Shown: positions 55,999 through 64,000 of the stretch, piece by piece | Position numbering within the stretch: the first letter of the stretch is position 1 | Layout of the letters: every line of letters begins with the position of its first letter | NCBI RefSeq assembly: GCF_027925025.1 | Contig: NZ_AP027058.1 | Coordinates: forward strand, 186,001-250,000 | Direction: 5' to 3' | Source: Limnohabitans sp. MORI2 | GTDB taxonomy: Bacteria; Pseudomonadota; Gammaproteobacteria; Burkholderiales; Burkholderiaceae_C | DNA length: 64,000 nucleotides | Position numbers and translations under genes: made by a program | The notes under the pieces: model-generated | Seen by the model: only the letters and a program-made list of their open reading frames with translations | Database searches by the model: none | What the model was told of the DNA's origin: nothing

Positions 55999-57207
55999 AT
56001 GAAAGTCATCGATTCCCTCGTAACGCAAGCGCCCAACATCGCGGCCATTCGCCGCGACATCCATGCCCATCCCGAGCTGTGCTTTGAAGAAATTCGCACC
56101 GCAGATGTTGTCGCGCAAAAGCTGACCGAGTGGGGCATTCCCGTGCATCGCGGCATGGGTAAAACGGGTGTGGTGGGCATCTTGAAATGTGGCACCAGCG
56201 ACCGTGCCATTGGCCTGCGTGCAGACATGGACGCCTTGCCCATGCAAGAGTTCAACCAATTTGCCCACGCCAGTCAACATGCCGGCAAGATGCACGCCTG
56301 CGGGCATGACGGCCATGTGGCCATGCTCTTGGCAGCGGCGCAATATTTGTCAAAGCACCAAGACTTTGACGGTACTGTGTACTTCATCTTCCAACCCGCC
56401 GAAGAAGGCGGTGGTGGCGCTCGTGAAATGATTCGCGATGGCTTGTTTGACAAATTCCCCATGCAAGCCGTCTACGGCATGCACAACTGGCCGGGCCTCA
56501 AAGAAGGGCAGTTTGCGCTGAGCGCTGGCCCTGTGATGGCCTCAAGCAACGAATTCAAAATCACCATCCACGGCAAAGGCTGCCACGCCGCGTTGCCGCA
56601 CAACGGCATTGACCCCGTGGTGATCGCATGCCAAATGGTGCAAGCCTTTCAAACCATCGTCAGCCGGAACAAAAAGCCAGTCGATGCAGGCGTCATCTCC
56701 GTCACCATGATCAACGCAGGCGAAGCCACCAACGTGGTGCCCGACCACTGCGAGCTGCAAGGCACGGTGCGCACCTTCAGTGTGGAAGTGCTAGACATGA
56801 TCGAGCAACGCATGCGCGATGTAGCCGCCCACACCAGCGCCGCCTTTGGTGCGACATGCACGTTCGAGTTTGAACGGAACTATCCGCCCACCATCAACCA
56901 CCCCGCTGAAACTGAATTTGCTCGCGAGGTGATGACCGACATTGTTGGCGCCGCCAATGTGTTGCCTCAAGAACCCACCATGGGCGCGGAAGACTTCTCG
57001 TACATGCTGCAAGCCAAGCCTGGCGCATATTGCTTCATTGGCAATGGCGATGGCCTACACCGCGAAATCGGCCACGGCGAAGGCCCATGCACCCTGCACA
57101 ACCCCAGCTACGACTTCAATGACGCCCTCATTCCCATGGGGGCCACCTATTGGGTCAAACTCGTAGAAGCCGCATACTGCGTTGATCCCCTTAATCGGGG
57201 TCAGTAA
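55999..57207 (+). CDS. M20-family amidohydrolase (hippurate hydrolase-like)
   Basis: Zinc aminoacylase/carboxypeptidase of 402 aa. Metal-binding motifs include HACGHDGHVAML near residue 100, the catalytic glutamates in FQPAEEGGGGARE and a late histidine in the PTMGAEDFSYM region. The dimerisation domain (GKGCHAALPHNGIDPV) is intact. Related enzymes release amino acids from N-acyl or N-benzoyl conjugates; the substrate is not determinable. Its stop overlaps the convergent TetR gene by seven bases. Confidence 0.92.
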   Translation: MKVIDSLVTQAPNIAAIRRDIHAHPELCFEEIRTADVVAQKLTEWGIPVHRGMGKTGVVGILKCGTSDRAIGLRADMDALPMQEFNQFAHASQHAGKMHACGHDGHVAMLLAAAQYLSKHQDFDGTVYFIFQPAEEGGGGAREMIRDGLFDKFPMQAVYGMHNWPGLKEGQFALSAGPVMASSNEFKITIHGKGCHAALPHNGIDPVVIACQMVQAFQTIVSRNKKPVDAGVISVTMINAGEATNVVPDHCELQGTVRTFSVEVLDMIEQRMRDVAAHTSAAFGATCTFEFERNYPPTINHPAETEFAREVMTDIVGAANVLPQEPTMGAEDFSYMLQAKPGAYCFIGNGDGLHREIGHGEGPCTLHNPSYDFNDALIPMGATYWVKLVEAAYCVDPLNRGQ

Positions 57208-57848
57208 GCAGACAGCAGCGCGTTCAAATGCGCTTTGTGTTCATCTGTTGCATAAGGCAACAGCAAGCCCAGCACACTCTTAGCTCCGCGCAGCAGTGAT
57301 GCTTGCGCGCTTTCGGGCTCTAGCGCATGGCGCGGATCGCGCACGTATTCGTAGCTCAGCCACCAGGTCAGCATCACCACCATGTGCGTGGCGGTGGCTT
57401 CGCGCTCTGACACCGTGATGGCCAACGCGCCATCGTGCGCTAGGCTGTCTAGCAATGTTCGAAACGCGGTGGTCTTGTGCAGCAGCGCATCTTTGATATG
57501 GGTTTCCAGCTTGCGGTTCTTGCTCAGCAAGTCGTTCAAATCGCGGTACAAAAACCGGTATTGCCACACCAACTCAAACAAGGTGTGCATGAAAAACCAA
57601 GCGTCTTCCACGTCGTGCACGCCCGGGGCAGCGTTGAGCAACTCATTCAGTGCCGACTCGTAGCGGTTAAAAAGCGCCGTGACCAGCTCCTCCTTGGCGG
57701 GGTAGTGGTAGTACAGGTTGCCAGGGCTGATGTTGAGCTCAGACGAGATCAATGTGGTCGACACATTAGGCTCACCAAAGCGGTTAAAGAGGTCGAGCGT
57801 GACCTCCAAAATCCGCTCTGCGGTACGGCGTGGCGCTTTCTTTGTCAT
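57201..57848 (-). CDS. TetR-family transcriptional regulator
   Basis: Regulator of 215 aa with an N-terminal TetR helix-turn-helix (AERILEVTLDLFNRFGEPNV, then GNLYYHYPAKEELV) and a helical C-terminal ligand domain rich in aromatic residues. GNLYYHYP is the typical TetR recognition helix. The ATG at 57848 is three bases downstream of an in-frame TTG. It starts immediately after the phasin gene on the same strand, so it may be co-transcribed with it and control PHA- or fatty-acid-related genes. The ligand is unknown. Confidence 0.9.
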   Translation of the reverse strand: MTKKAPRRTAERILEVTLDLFNRFGEPNVSTTLISSELNISPGNLYYHYPAKEELVTALFNRYESALNELLNAAPGVHDVEDAWFFMHTLFELVWQYRFLYRDLNDLLSKNRKLETHIKDALLHKTTAFRTLLDSLAHDGALAITVSEREATATHMVVMLTWWLSYEYVRDPRHALEPESAQASLLRGAKSVLGLLLPYATDEHKAHLNALLSAY

Positions 57849-57851
57849 CAA

Positions 57852-58331
57852 TTATTTCTTGGCTGTTTTCTTCGCTGGCGCTTTCTTCGCGGCAGCCTTA
57901 GCCGCAGGCTTGGTCGCTGCTTTGGGTTTGGTTGCAGCTTTGGGCTTAGTACCCAGTTGCGCTTCAAGTGCCGCCACACGCGCATGCAAGGCCTTCATTT
58001 CGGCGGCTGATGGCAAGCCCAAGCTGTGCAACGCCTTGGCCACGCGATCTTCAAAAATACCCTCCAGCTTGCCCCATTGGCCAGTGGCACGTTCGCTCAG
58101 GGTGTGGGCTGCTTGCGTGGCTTTTTGTGTGGCCTCGGCCAGTTTTTCTTCAGCGGTGCTGTGGGCTTTGCGCTGCATGCTGATGCCATCGCTTACCAAC
58201 TTCTCAAATGCTTTGGTACCGTCTTGCTGCGCTTTGGCAAACGCACCCAAGCCTGCCAGCCAAATTTGCTGGGCTTGTTCTTTCACGTTGTCAGACATGG
58301 CTGCTGGATCGAATGGGTTTTTGGTAGACAT
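57852..58331 (-). CDS. Phasin-like PHA-granule protein with basic tail
   Basis: A 159 aa protein of the PhaI/PhaF phasin group. Residues 1 to about 110 form an amphipathic, coiled-coil-like helix (VKEQAQQIWLAGLGAFAKAQ is the diagnostic stretch). The last 40 residues are lysine/alanine/proline repeats (TKPKAATKPKAATKPAAKA and on), a tail that in PhaF binds DNA. It would coat PHA granules and link them to the nucleoid, a role overlapping that of the PhaM-like protein at 4 kb. A TetR gene follows three bases downstream. Confidence 0.88.
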   Translation of the reverse strand: MSTKNPFDPAAMSDNVKEQAQQIWLAGLGAFAKAQQDGTKAFEKLVSDGISMQRKAHSTAEEKLAEATQKATQAAHTLSERATGQWGKLEGIFEDRVAKALHSLGLPSAAEMKALHARVAALEAQLGTKPKAATKPKAATKPAAKAAAKKAPAKKTAKK

Positions 58332-58421
58332 CTGTACAGGCTTTCAAACAAAACATAAAACTGCACTTTAACGCCGAGTGCGTCGAAACACCACATGAAG
58401 TTTAGTTAGACTTCCCTAACA

Positions 58422-58931
58422 ATGAGTAGCGACAAACCCGAGACAAACAGCACCGCTTGGTACGTGGTCCACACCAAGCCCCGCCAAGAAAACCGAGCCC
58501 TTGAAAACCTGCAAAACCAAGGCTTCAATTGCTTCTTGCCCACCATGCAGGTGCAAAAGTTGCGCAACCAAAAAGTGCAGACCATCACCGAGCCCATGTT
58601 CAGCCGTTATCTGTTCATTGAGCTCGATGACCAAAATCAAAACTGGGGGCCCATCCGTTCTACCTTGGGTGTGAGCAAGTTGGTCAGCTTTGGGCCACAG
58701 CCCGCCAAAGTGCCGCCCGAGTTCATCGCCTTCTTAAAAGAAGCGCCACCCGAAACCCTTGAACGCATGTTTGCTCCGGGCGACAACGTGCAAATTGCTA
58801 GCGGCCCGCTGCAGGGCTTAGAGGGTAAATACATCGCCCACGATGGCGAAACCCGAGCCTTTGTGTTAGTAGATTTGCTGGGGCAGCCGCAAAAACTGCG
58901 CATGGCGGTCGAGAGCCTGCGTGTGGTCTAG
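58422..58931 (+). CDS. rfaH: RfaH/NusG-like transcription antiterminator
   Basis: A NusG paralogue of 169 aa. The NGN domain spans about residues 12-110 (AWYVVHTKPRQENRALENLQ, FSRYLFIEL) and a KOW motif follows near 117-150 (PGDNVQIASGPLQGLEG). The N-terminus matches RfaH rather than housekeeping NusG, and no secE or ribosomal L11 gene is adjacent. RfaH is recruited to paused RNA polymerase by the ops DNA element and boosts long cell-surface operons. It lies directly before polysaccharide genes, and an ops-like sequence is found at 62622. Upstream, GTTAG/CTAAC (58402-58420) forms a small hairpin. Confidence 0.88.
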   Translation: MSSDKPETNSTAWYVVHTKPRQENRALENLQNQGFNCFLPTMQVQKLRNQKVQTITEPMFSRYLFIELDDQNQNWGPIRSTLGVSKLVSFGPQPAKVPPEFIAFLKEAPPETLERMFAPGDNVQIASGPLQGLEGKYIAHDGETRAFVLVDLLGQPQKLRMAVESLRVV

Positions 58932-58952
58932 CTTCACGGCGATAATTCTCAA

Positions 58953-60404
58953 ATGCATCAAGTTCTTCCTGTCATTCTTTGTGGCGGCTCAGGCACACGT
59001 TTGTGGCCTTTGTCGCGTGCGGGCTTTCCCAAGCAGTTCTTGGTTTTATCGGGCAACACCAGCTTGTTTCAGCAAGCGGTTGAGCGCGTGAACCAACTGG
59101 GAGCTGCAGACATCACCGTGGGCAACACTTTGGTGGTCACCAACGAAGAGCACCGCTTTTTGTCGCTAGAACAGCTGCGCGAAATCAAAGGCGTCAACGC
59201 CACCCTGCTGCTAGAGCCCACAGGCCGCAACACTGCCCCCGCACTCACCTTGGCGGCCTTGCAAGCCACTGAAGGCGACCAAGACCCCATTTTGGTTGTC
59301 ACCCCCGCCGACCAAACCGTGCAAAACCCCGCAGCGTTTCAGCAGGCGCTGCAGCAAAGCATTCGTGCGGCGGCAAATGGCGGCATCGTTATTTTGGGCA
59401 TCACGCCCGACAAGCCCGAAACTGGCTACGGCTACATCCAGCAGTCCGGCACAGCCGGTGCGCAGGGTGAATACACCGTGGCGCAGTTTGCCGAAAAGCC
59501 AAGCCTAGAGGTGGCCCAGGCATACCTAGCCGGTGGGCAACACACTTGGAACAGCGGCATGTTTGTGCTGCGTGCCAGCACATGGCTCAAAGCCCTGCAG
59601 CACTTCCGCCCAGACATCGCCACAGCCACACAAGCAGCATGGCAAGGCAAAACCATCGATGCACCTTTTGTGCGCCCCAGCAAAGAAGCCTTTGCCCAAG
59701 TGCCGTCTGAGTCGGTCGACTACGCCGTCATGGAAAAGTGCCCAGGCTCTAGCTACCCCATCCACATGGTGTCGCTGGACGCCGGCTGGAACGACCTAGG
59801 CGCGTGGGACGCCGTGTGGCAAGTCAACCAAGACGGCCACCAAGACGCCCAAGGCAACGTGGTGCAGGGCGACGCTTTGTTGGCCGACACCACCAACACC
59901 TTCATCCACGCAAGCAGCCGCTTGGTGGGGGCTGTTGGCGTGAGCAACCTCATCGTGGTAGAAACGCCAGATGCCGTGCTGGTGGCCGATCGCAGCCAAA
60001 GCCAGAACGTTAAAAAACTCGTGCAACAGCTGGAAGCCAAAAAGCGCGAAGAGCTGAGCTTGCACCGTAAAGTGCACCGCCCATGGGGCTGGTACGACAG
60101 CATTGACGAAGCCGAGCGCTTCAAAGTCAAACGCATTCAAGTCAAACCTGGCGCGAGCCTCAGTTTGCAAAAACACCACCACCGTGCCGAGCATTGGATT
60201 GTGGTCAAAGGCACAGCCCAAGTGACGTGTGGCGACAAGGTCACGCTCGTCACAGAAAACCAATCCACCTACATCCCTCTGGGCGAAGTGCACCGTTTGG
60301 CCAACCCAGGCACCATTCCGCTTGAAATCATCGAAGTGCAATCGGGTAGCTATTTGGGTGAAGACGACATCATCCGCTTTGAGGACACATATGGGCGCGG
60401 CTAA
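58953..60404 (+). CDS. manC: Mannose-1-phosphate guanylyltransferase / mannose-6-phosphate isomerase
   Basis: Bifunctional enzyme of 483 aa supplying GDP-mannose for surface polysaccharide. The N-terminal pyrophosphorylase signature [16 protein letters not shown] is followed by the lysine in FPKQFL. The C-terminal cupin isomerase, about residues 365-475, contains [20 protein letters not shown] and [16 protein letters not shown]. Its last 14 bases overlap the following fcl reading frame. It starts 21 bases after rfaH on the same strand. Confidence 0.96.
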   Translation: MHQVLPVILCGGSGTRLWPLSRAGFPKQFLVLSGNTSLFQQAVERVNQLGAADITVGNTLVVTNEEHRFLSLEQLREIKGVNATLLLEPTGRNTAPALTLAALQATEGDQDPILVVTPADQTVQNPAAFQQALQQSIRAAANGGIVILGITPDKPETGYGYIQQSGTAGAQGEYTVAQFAEKPSLEVAQAYLAGGQHTWNSGMFVLRASTWLKALQHFRPDIATATQAAWQGKTIDAPFVRPSKEAFAQVPSESVDYAVMEKCPGSSYPIHMVSLDAGWNDLGAWDAVWQVNQDGHQDAQGNVVQGDALLADTTNTFIHASSRLVGAVGVSNLIVVETPDAVLVADRSQSQNVKKLVQQLEAKKREELSLHRKVHRPWGWYDSIDEAERFKVKRIQVKPGASLSLQKHHHRAEHWIVVKGTAQVTCGDKVTLVTENQSTYIPLGEVHRLANPGTIPLEIIEVQSGSYLGEDDIIRFEDTYGRG

Positions 60405-61372
60405 CGTGACCGACAAAATTTACGTCGCAGGCCACCGTGGCATGGTGGGCTCGGCCATCGTGCGCCACTTGCTGGCGCAGGGTGTGGCACAAGGCCACAT
60501 CATCACCCGCGCCCATGCCGAGTTAGACCTGACTAACCAAGCCGCTGTGCAAGCGTTCTTCGCGGCAGAAAAACCCACGCAGGTGTACTTGGCTGCAGCC
60601 AAAGTAGGTGGCATTCATGCCAACAACGTCTACCCTGCTGACTTCATCTATCAAAACCTCATGATGCAAGCCAACGTCATCGAGGCTGCGTTTCAGAATG
60701 GCGTGCAAAAGCTGCTCTTCTTGGGTTCGAGCTGCATTTACCCGCGCATGGCGCAACAGCCCATGCGGGAAGATGCGCTGCTCACCGGTACGCTAGAGCC
60801 AACGAACGAGCCCTACGCCATTGCCAAAATTGCAGGCATCAAACTCTGCGAAAGCTACAACCGGACAATACGGCGCAAGCCACGGCGTGGACTACCGCAG
60901 CGTCATGCCCACCAACCTCTATGGTCCCGGCGACAACTACCACCACGAAAACAGCCACGTCATTCCTGCGCTCATTCGCCGCTTCCACGAAGCCAGGTTG
61001 GCTGGTGCGCCCAGCGTCGCCATATGGGGAACAGGCACACCGCGCCGCGAGTTTTTGTATGTAGACGACATGGCCGCCGCCAGCGTGCACGTCATGCAGC
61101 TGCCCAAAGCCACGTACGACCAGCACACCACCCCCATGCAAAGCCACATCAACGTCGGCAGCGGTTCGGATGTGACCATTGCCAATGTGGCGAAAATCAT
61201 TGCGCAAACTGTGGGCTACCAAGGCCAAATCGAGTTCGACACCTCCAAGCCCGATGGCGCCCCACGCAAGTGGATGGATAGTTCGCGCCTCAACGCGCTG
61301 GGCTGGCAAGCCAAGGTGGATTTACAACACGGCCTTGCTGCCGCCTATCAAGACTTTGTGAGCAAACTATGA
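60391..61372 (+). pseudogene. fcl: GDP-L-fucose synthase, interrupted by a one-base frameshift
   Basis: Reads as a complete Fcl/WcaG split between two frames. The first frame (from ATG 60391, or GTG 60406 giving [15 protein letters not shown]) runs well to [13 protein letters not shown]. Family sequence then resumes one frame over with [20 protein letters not shown] and continues to the stop at 61372. An extra base near 60865, between CGG and CAATACGGC, accounts for the shift. No slippery heptamer is present. Catalytic features are intact otherwise ([10 protein letters not shown] for YxxxK). If real it disables GDP-fucose synthesis; a sequencing error is equally possible. It overlaps gmd by four bases. 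Confidence 0.88.
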
Positions 61373-62502
61373 CGCAGAAAACTCAACCCAAAGTCGCCCT
61401 CATCACGGGCATCACAGGCCAAGATGGCTCTTACCTCGCTGAGTTCTTGCTAGAGAAGGGCTACATTGTTCACGGCATCAAGCGCCGTGCTTCGCTGTTC
61501 AACACCCAACGCGTGGACCACATCTACCAAGATCCACATGTGGAGCATGCCAACTTCAAGCTGCACTATGGCGACCTGAGCGACACGAGCAACCTCATTC
61601 GCATCGTGCAAGAAACCCAGCCCGATGAAATCTACAACCTCGGTGCACAAAGCCATGTGGCCGTGTCATTTGAGTCGCCTGAATACACCGCAGATGTAGA
61701 CGGCATTGGCACCCTGCGCCTGCTTGAAGCTATTCGTATCTTGGGCCTTGAAAAGAAAACCCGCTTTTACCAAGCAAGCACCTCAGAGTTGTATGGCTTG
61801 GTACAAGAAATCCCGCAAAAAGAAACCACGCCTTTTTACCCACGCAGCCCCTACGCCGTGGCCAAGATGTATGCGTATTGGATTGTGGTGAACTACCGCG
61901 AAGCCTATGGCATGTATGCCTGCAACGGCATCTTGTTTAACCACGAAAGCCCACGCCGTGGCGAAACCTTTGTCACCCGCAAAATCACCCGAGGCCTAGC
62001 CAACATCGCTCAAGGCCTAGAGCAATGCCTGTACATGGGTAACCTAGACGCCCTGCGCGATTGGGGCCACTCCAAAGACTACGTACGCATGCAATGGATG
62101 ATGCTGCAGCAAGACCAAGCGGAAGACTTTGTGGTGGCAACCGGTGTGCAGCACAGCGTGCGCCAGTTCATTCAGTGGAGTGCAGAAGAGCTGGGCGTTA
62201 CCCTCAAGTTCGCGGGCGAAGGTGTCAACGAAACTGCAACCGTCACAGCCATCAAAGGCGACAAGGCCCCGGGCCTCAAGGTGGGTGATGTGATCGTCAA
62301 AATCGATCCCCGCTACTTCCGCCCCACCGAGGTGGAGACTTTGCTGGGCGACCCATCCAAGGCCAAAGCTAAGCTGGGCTGGATGCCAGAAATTACCGTA
62401 CAGCAAATGTGCGCCGAAATGGTGGCTGCCGATTTGCAAGAGGCCCAAAAACACGCATTGCTCAAAAAGCACGGGTACCAACTCAATGTGAGTGTGGAAT
62501 AA
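61369..62502 (+). CDS. gmd: GDP-mannose 4,6-dehydratase
   Basis: Converts GDP-mannose to GDP-4-keto-6-deoxymannose, precursor of GDP-fucose and GDP-rhamnose. The protein is 377 aa with the Rossmann motif [31 protein letters not shown], the catalytic STSELYG and [10 protein letters not shown] (YxxxK). Its ATG overlaps the fcl stop. With manC it forms the nucleotide-sugar segment of the polysaccharide cluster. If fcl is truly broken, the 4-keto sugar must be used another way. Confidence 0.96.
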   Translation: MTQKTQPKVALITGITGQDGSYLAEFLLEKGYIVHGIKRRASLFNTQRVDHIYQDPHVEHANFKLHYGDLSDTSNLIRIVQETQPDEIYNLGAQSHVAVSFESPEYTADVDGIGTLRLLEAIRILGLEKKTRFYQASTSELYGLVQEIPQKETTPFYPRSPYAVAKMYAYWIVVNYREAYGMYACNGILFNHESPRRGETFVTRKITRGLANIAQGLEQCLYMGNLDALRDWGHSKDYVRMQWMMLQQDQAEDFVVATGVQHSVRQFIQWSAEELGVTLKFAGEGVNETATVTAIKGDKAPGLKVGDVIVKIDPRYFRPTEVETLLGDPSKAKAKLGWMPEITVQQMCAEMVAADLQEAQKHALLKKHGYQLNVSVE

Positions 62503-62658
62503 GCTAGTGTTGATAAAAAATTTAACACGTTACTAGTTACAAAGTATTCTTGCTGAGCCAATTAACCGTCGTATTGATAAGGGCATGCCTCATAATCGAA
62601 GGCTTTGCTTTTGAGTGAAAAGGCGGTAGCCTGCCTGATTTCATTTCGCTTCAATTTT
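62503..62658 (+). promoter_or_regulatory. A+T-rich leader and promoter region with ops element
   Basis: The 156 bases after gmd are A+T-rich and contain no credible gene. CATAAT at 62591-62596 is the best -10 candidate, but its -35 is poor. An ops-like sequence follows at 62622. This layout (promoter, then ops within the first tens of bases of transcript) fits RfaH-controlled operons. Confidence 0.5.
62622..62633 (+). promoter_or_regulatory. ops element (RfaH recruitment site) candidate
   Basis: GGCGGTAGCCTG matches the core ops sequence GGCGGTAG followed by pyrimidine-N-T-G. ops pauses RNA polymerase and recruits RfaH to the non-template strand. It lies on the coding strand ahead of the UppS-type gene and the epimerase, 3.7 kb downstream of the RfaH-like gene, so the pair supports specific antitermination of the following polysaccharide operon. 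Confidence 0.7.
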
Positions 62659-63408
62659 GTGACAGTTTTACCTGCGTCAGCCCCAATGCCTCAGCACGTT
62701 GCCATCATCATGGATGGCAATGGACGTTGGGCCCAAAAGCGCTTCATGCCCCGCACTGCTGGGCATGCCAAGGGGGCGGCAGGTGTGAAAGCCTTGGTAG
62801 AGCATTGCGCCAAACAAGGTATCAAATACCTCACCCTGTTTGCCTTCAGCACCGAAAACTGGCAGCGCCCTGCAGACGAGGTATCCACCCTCATGGGGCT
62901 GTTTGTGCAGTACCTTGAAAAAGAAATGAAAAGCCTCGCCGACGCTGGCGTGCGCCTAAAGGTGATTGGCGATGTGGCTGGCTTTGCACCCGAGCTGCAG
63001 CAGCGCATCCACGCGGCAGAGGCGGCCACAGCCAGCAAAACCGCCATCACTTTGTGTGTTGCAGCCAACTATGGCGGGCGTTGGGATGTTTTGCAAGCTG
63101 TAAAGAACTGGCAAGCAGCCAATCCTCAGCAAAGTGTGGCCGAACTGACTGAGCCTGCACTAGCGCAGAACCTCAGCACCGCAGACATGCCTGAGGTGGA
63201 CTTGCTCATTCGCACTGGGGGCGAGCAACGCATAAGCAACTTTTTACTCTGGCAGAGCGCCTATGCTGAGTTGTACTTCACCGATGTGCTGTGGCCAGAG
63301 TTTGATGGCATAGAGCTTGATAAGTCGCTTAAGTGGTACTCACAGCGCACTAGACGCTTCGGTAAGACGACGGAGCAGATTGTGGGTGAGACCGAAAAGG
63401 TCCAGTGA
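62659..63408 (+). CDS. uppS: Undecaprenyl-diphosphate synthase-type prenyltransferase
   Basis: cis-Prenyltransferase that builds the C55 lipid carrier. The diagnostic HVAIIMDGNGRWAQK with its catalytic aspartate is near the start, and RTGGEQRISNFLLWQSAYAE near residue 190. The GTG at 62659 gives 249 aa (MTVLPASAPMPQHVA); the ATG at 62686 is an alternative nine codons on. An in-frame TTG at 62605 would place the ops element inside the protein and is rejected. Housekeeping uppS normally sits between frr and cdsA, so this copy probably serves polysaccharide assembly. Confidence 0.88.
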   Translation: MTVLPASAPMPQHVAIIMDGNGRWAQKRFMPRTAGHAKGAAGVKALVEHCAKQGIKYLTLFAFSTENWQRPADEVSTLMGLFVQYLEKEMKSLADAGVRLKVIGDVAGFAPELQQRIHAAEAATASKTAITLCVAANYGGRWDVLQAVKNWQAANPQQSVAELTEPALAQNLSTADMPEVDLLIRTGGEQRISNFLLWQSAYAELYFTDVLWPEFDGIELDKSLKWYSQRTRRFGKTTEQIVGETEKVQ

Positions 63409-63495
63409 TTGATGACGGCTAGCGAGATACAAAAGGCGCCATTACATTTGTTGGTGCTTTGTCATAAAAATGAGTATTTTGAAAAAAGTTGAATA

Positions 63496-64000
63496 ATGAA
63501 AAAAGCATTGGTGACGGGAGGTTCCGGATATTTCGGATCCCTATTAATAAAAAAACTTTTAGAACAGGGTTTCAATTGTTCTAGTTTGGACATAAGCGAT
63601 GCAAGCGACCGTCCAGCTAGTGTGAAGTTTATCTGTGCAGATATTCGCGATTTGGATGACGTCAAAGCGGCTGTAGCAGGTGTTGATGTCATTTATCACA
63701 ATGTAGCGCAAGTCCCCTTAGCTAAAGATGTAAAGTTATTTGAATCAGTAAATGGATTGGGGACTGAAAATATCCTTAAAGCCGCATACGAGGCGCGTGT
63801 TAATAAGCTCGTATACACATCTTCAAGTGCTGTTTTTGGAGTGCCAGATGCAAACCCTGTAACAGAGGATACTAAACCCAAGCCAGGTGAGGACTATGGT
63901 TTAGCAAAGTACAGAGGTGAACTGATGTGCAATCAATATCAGTCACTTGGTTTAGATGTAAGCATTATTAGGCCCAGAACCATTATGGGGCATGGTCGAT
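63496..64000 (+). CDS. NAD-dependent epimerase/dehydratase (partial, cut by window end)
   Basis: The first 168 residues of a short-chain-type sugar epimerase or dehydratase; the reading frame is still open at 64000. MKKALVTGGSGYFGSLLIKK is the NAD-binding motif, CADIRDLDDV a typical aspartate loop, YTSSSAVFG the serine block and YGLAKYRGE the catalytic YxxxK. Base composition is much lower in G+C than the rest of the window (about 40% by counting several lines), as often seen in acquired polysaccharide genes. The 87 bases before it show no clear terminator. Confidence 0.85.
   Translation, partial: MKKALVTGGSGYFGSLLIKKLLEQGFNCSSLDISDASDRPASVKFICADIRDLDDVKAAVAGVDVIYHNVAQVPLAKDVKLFESVNGLGTENILKAAYEARVNKLVYTSSSAVFGVPDANPVTEDTKPKPGEDYGLAKYRGELMCNQYQSLGLDVSIIRPRTIMGHGR

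Noticed and set aside
60860..60872. Programmed ribosomal frameshift in fcl
   Set aside because: No slippery heptamer, no internal Shine-Dalgarno and no strong downstream structure are visible. A point insertion or sequencing error is more likely.

Overview
The window is a contiguous piece of a betaproteobacterial chromosome, most likely Burkholderiales and probably Comamonadaceae. I cannot name the genus from sequence alone. The evidence is base composition clearly above 50% G+C over most of the window, the recG-oxyR-ubiA order, Bug-type solute-binding proteins without membrane partners, an ABC branched-chain-type cluster flanked by two CoA-ligase-like genes, PHA-granule proteins (PhaM and a phasin), and a fused isobutyryl-CoA mutase. 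No phage, insertion sequence, CRISPR array or recognisable defence locus is present. Most of the window is ordinary, well-packed core genome, with one accessory region at the right end.

Layout. 0.1-3.9 kb: a copper-type envelope module (Crp/Fnr regulator, TonB-dependent receptor, YcnI-like protein, PCu(A)C chaperone). 4-6 kb: PhaM and a FIST sensor protein. 6-12.4 kb: tgt and queA (queuosine), recG, oxyR, ubiA. 12.4-13.6 kb: a small lysine-rich exported protein and proC. 13.6-22.6 kb: spc and alpha ribosomal operons from rplN to rplQ, with secY, rpmJ and rpoA, ending in an initiator tRNA. 22.6-29.2 kb: alpha/beta hydrolase, DUF1840 protein, SrkA-like kinase, HAD dehalogenase, htpG behind a sigma32-like promoter, a pseudouridine synthase and a second Crp/Fnr regulator. 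29.3-37.7 kb: an acyl-CoA synthetase, a Liv-type ABC importer and a PaaK-like protein. 37.7-39.9 kb: two Bug binding proteins, the first preceded by an exact FNR-type box and a hairpin against its start codon. 39.9-47.3 kb: a kinase-USP fusion coupled to a phosphoesterase, 3-hydroxybutyryl-CoA dehydrogenase, a NodIJ-type ABC exporter, psd and amn. 47.3-54.6 kb: icmF and a TRAP transporter. 54.7-58.3 kb: rhodanese, coaX, M20 amidohydrolase, TetR regulator and phasin. 58.4-64 kb: the start of a polysaccharide cluster.

How the parts work together. PHA and short-chain acyl-CoA metabolism recurs (PhaM, phasin, 3-hydroxybutyryl-CoA dehydrogenase, IcmF). Transport of organic acids is heavily represented (Liv-type ABC, two Bug proteins, TRAP). 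The polysaccharide region starts with an RfaH/NusG-like antiterminator, then manC, a fcl gene broken by one extra base, and gmd. These are followed by a leader with a sequence matching the ops element through which RfaH is recruited, then a probable second undecaprenyl-diphosphate synthase and an A+T-rich epimerase cut by the window edge.

The signals I think most worth following are the RfaH/ops pair, the fcl frameshift, the kinase-USP-phosphoesterase pair, the sigma32-like promoter overlapping a terminator at htpG, the FNR box with start-codon hairpin at 37.7 kb, and a 19-bp perfect inverted repeat at 43.1 kb. I did not find a clear-cut wholly new system. The kinase-USP pair and the RfaH/ops cluster come closest. 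All product calls rest on reading translated sequence; no database search was run.
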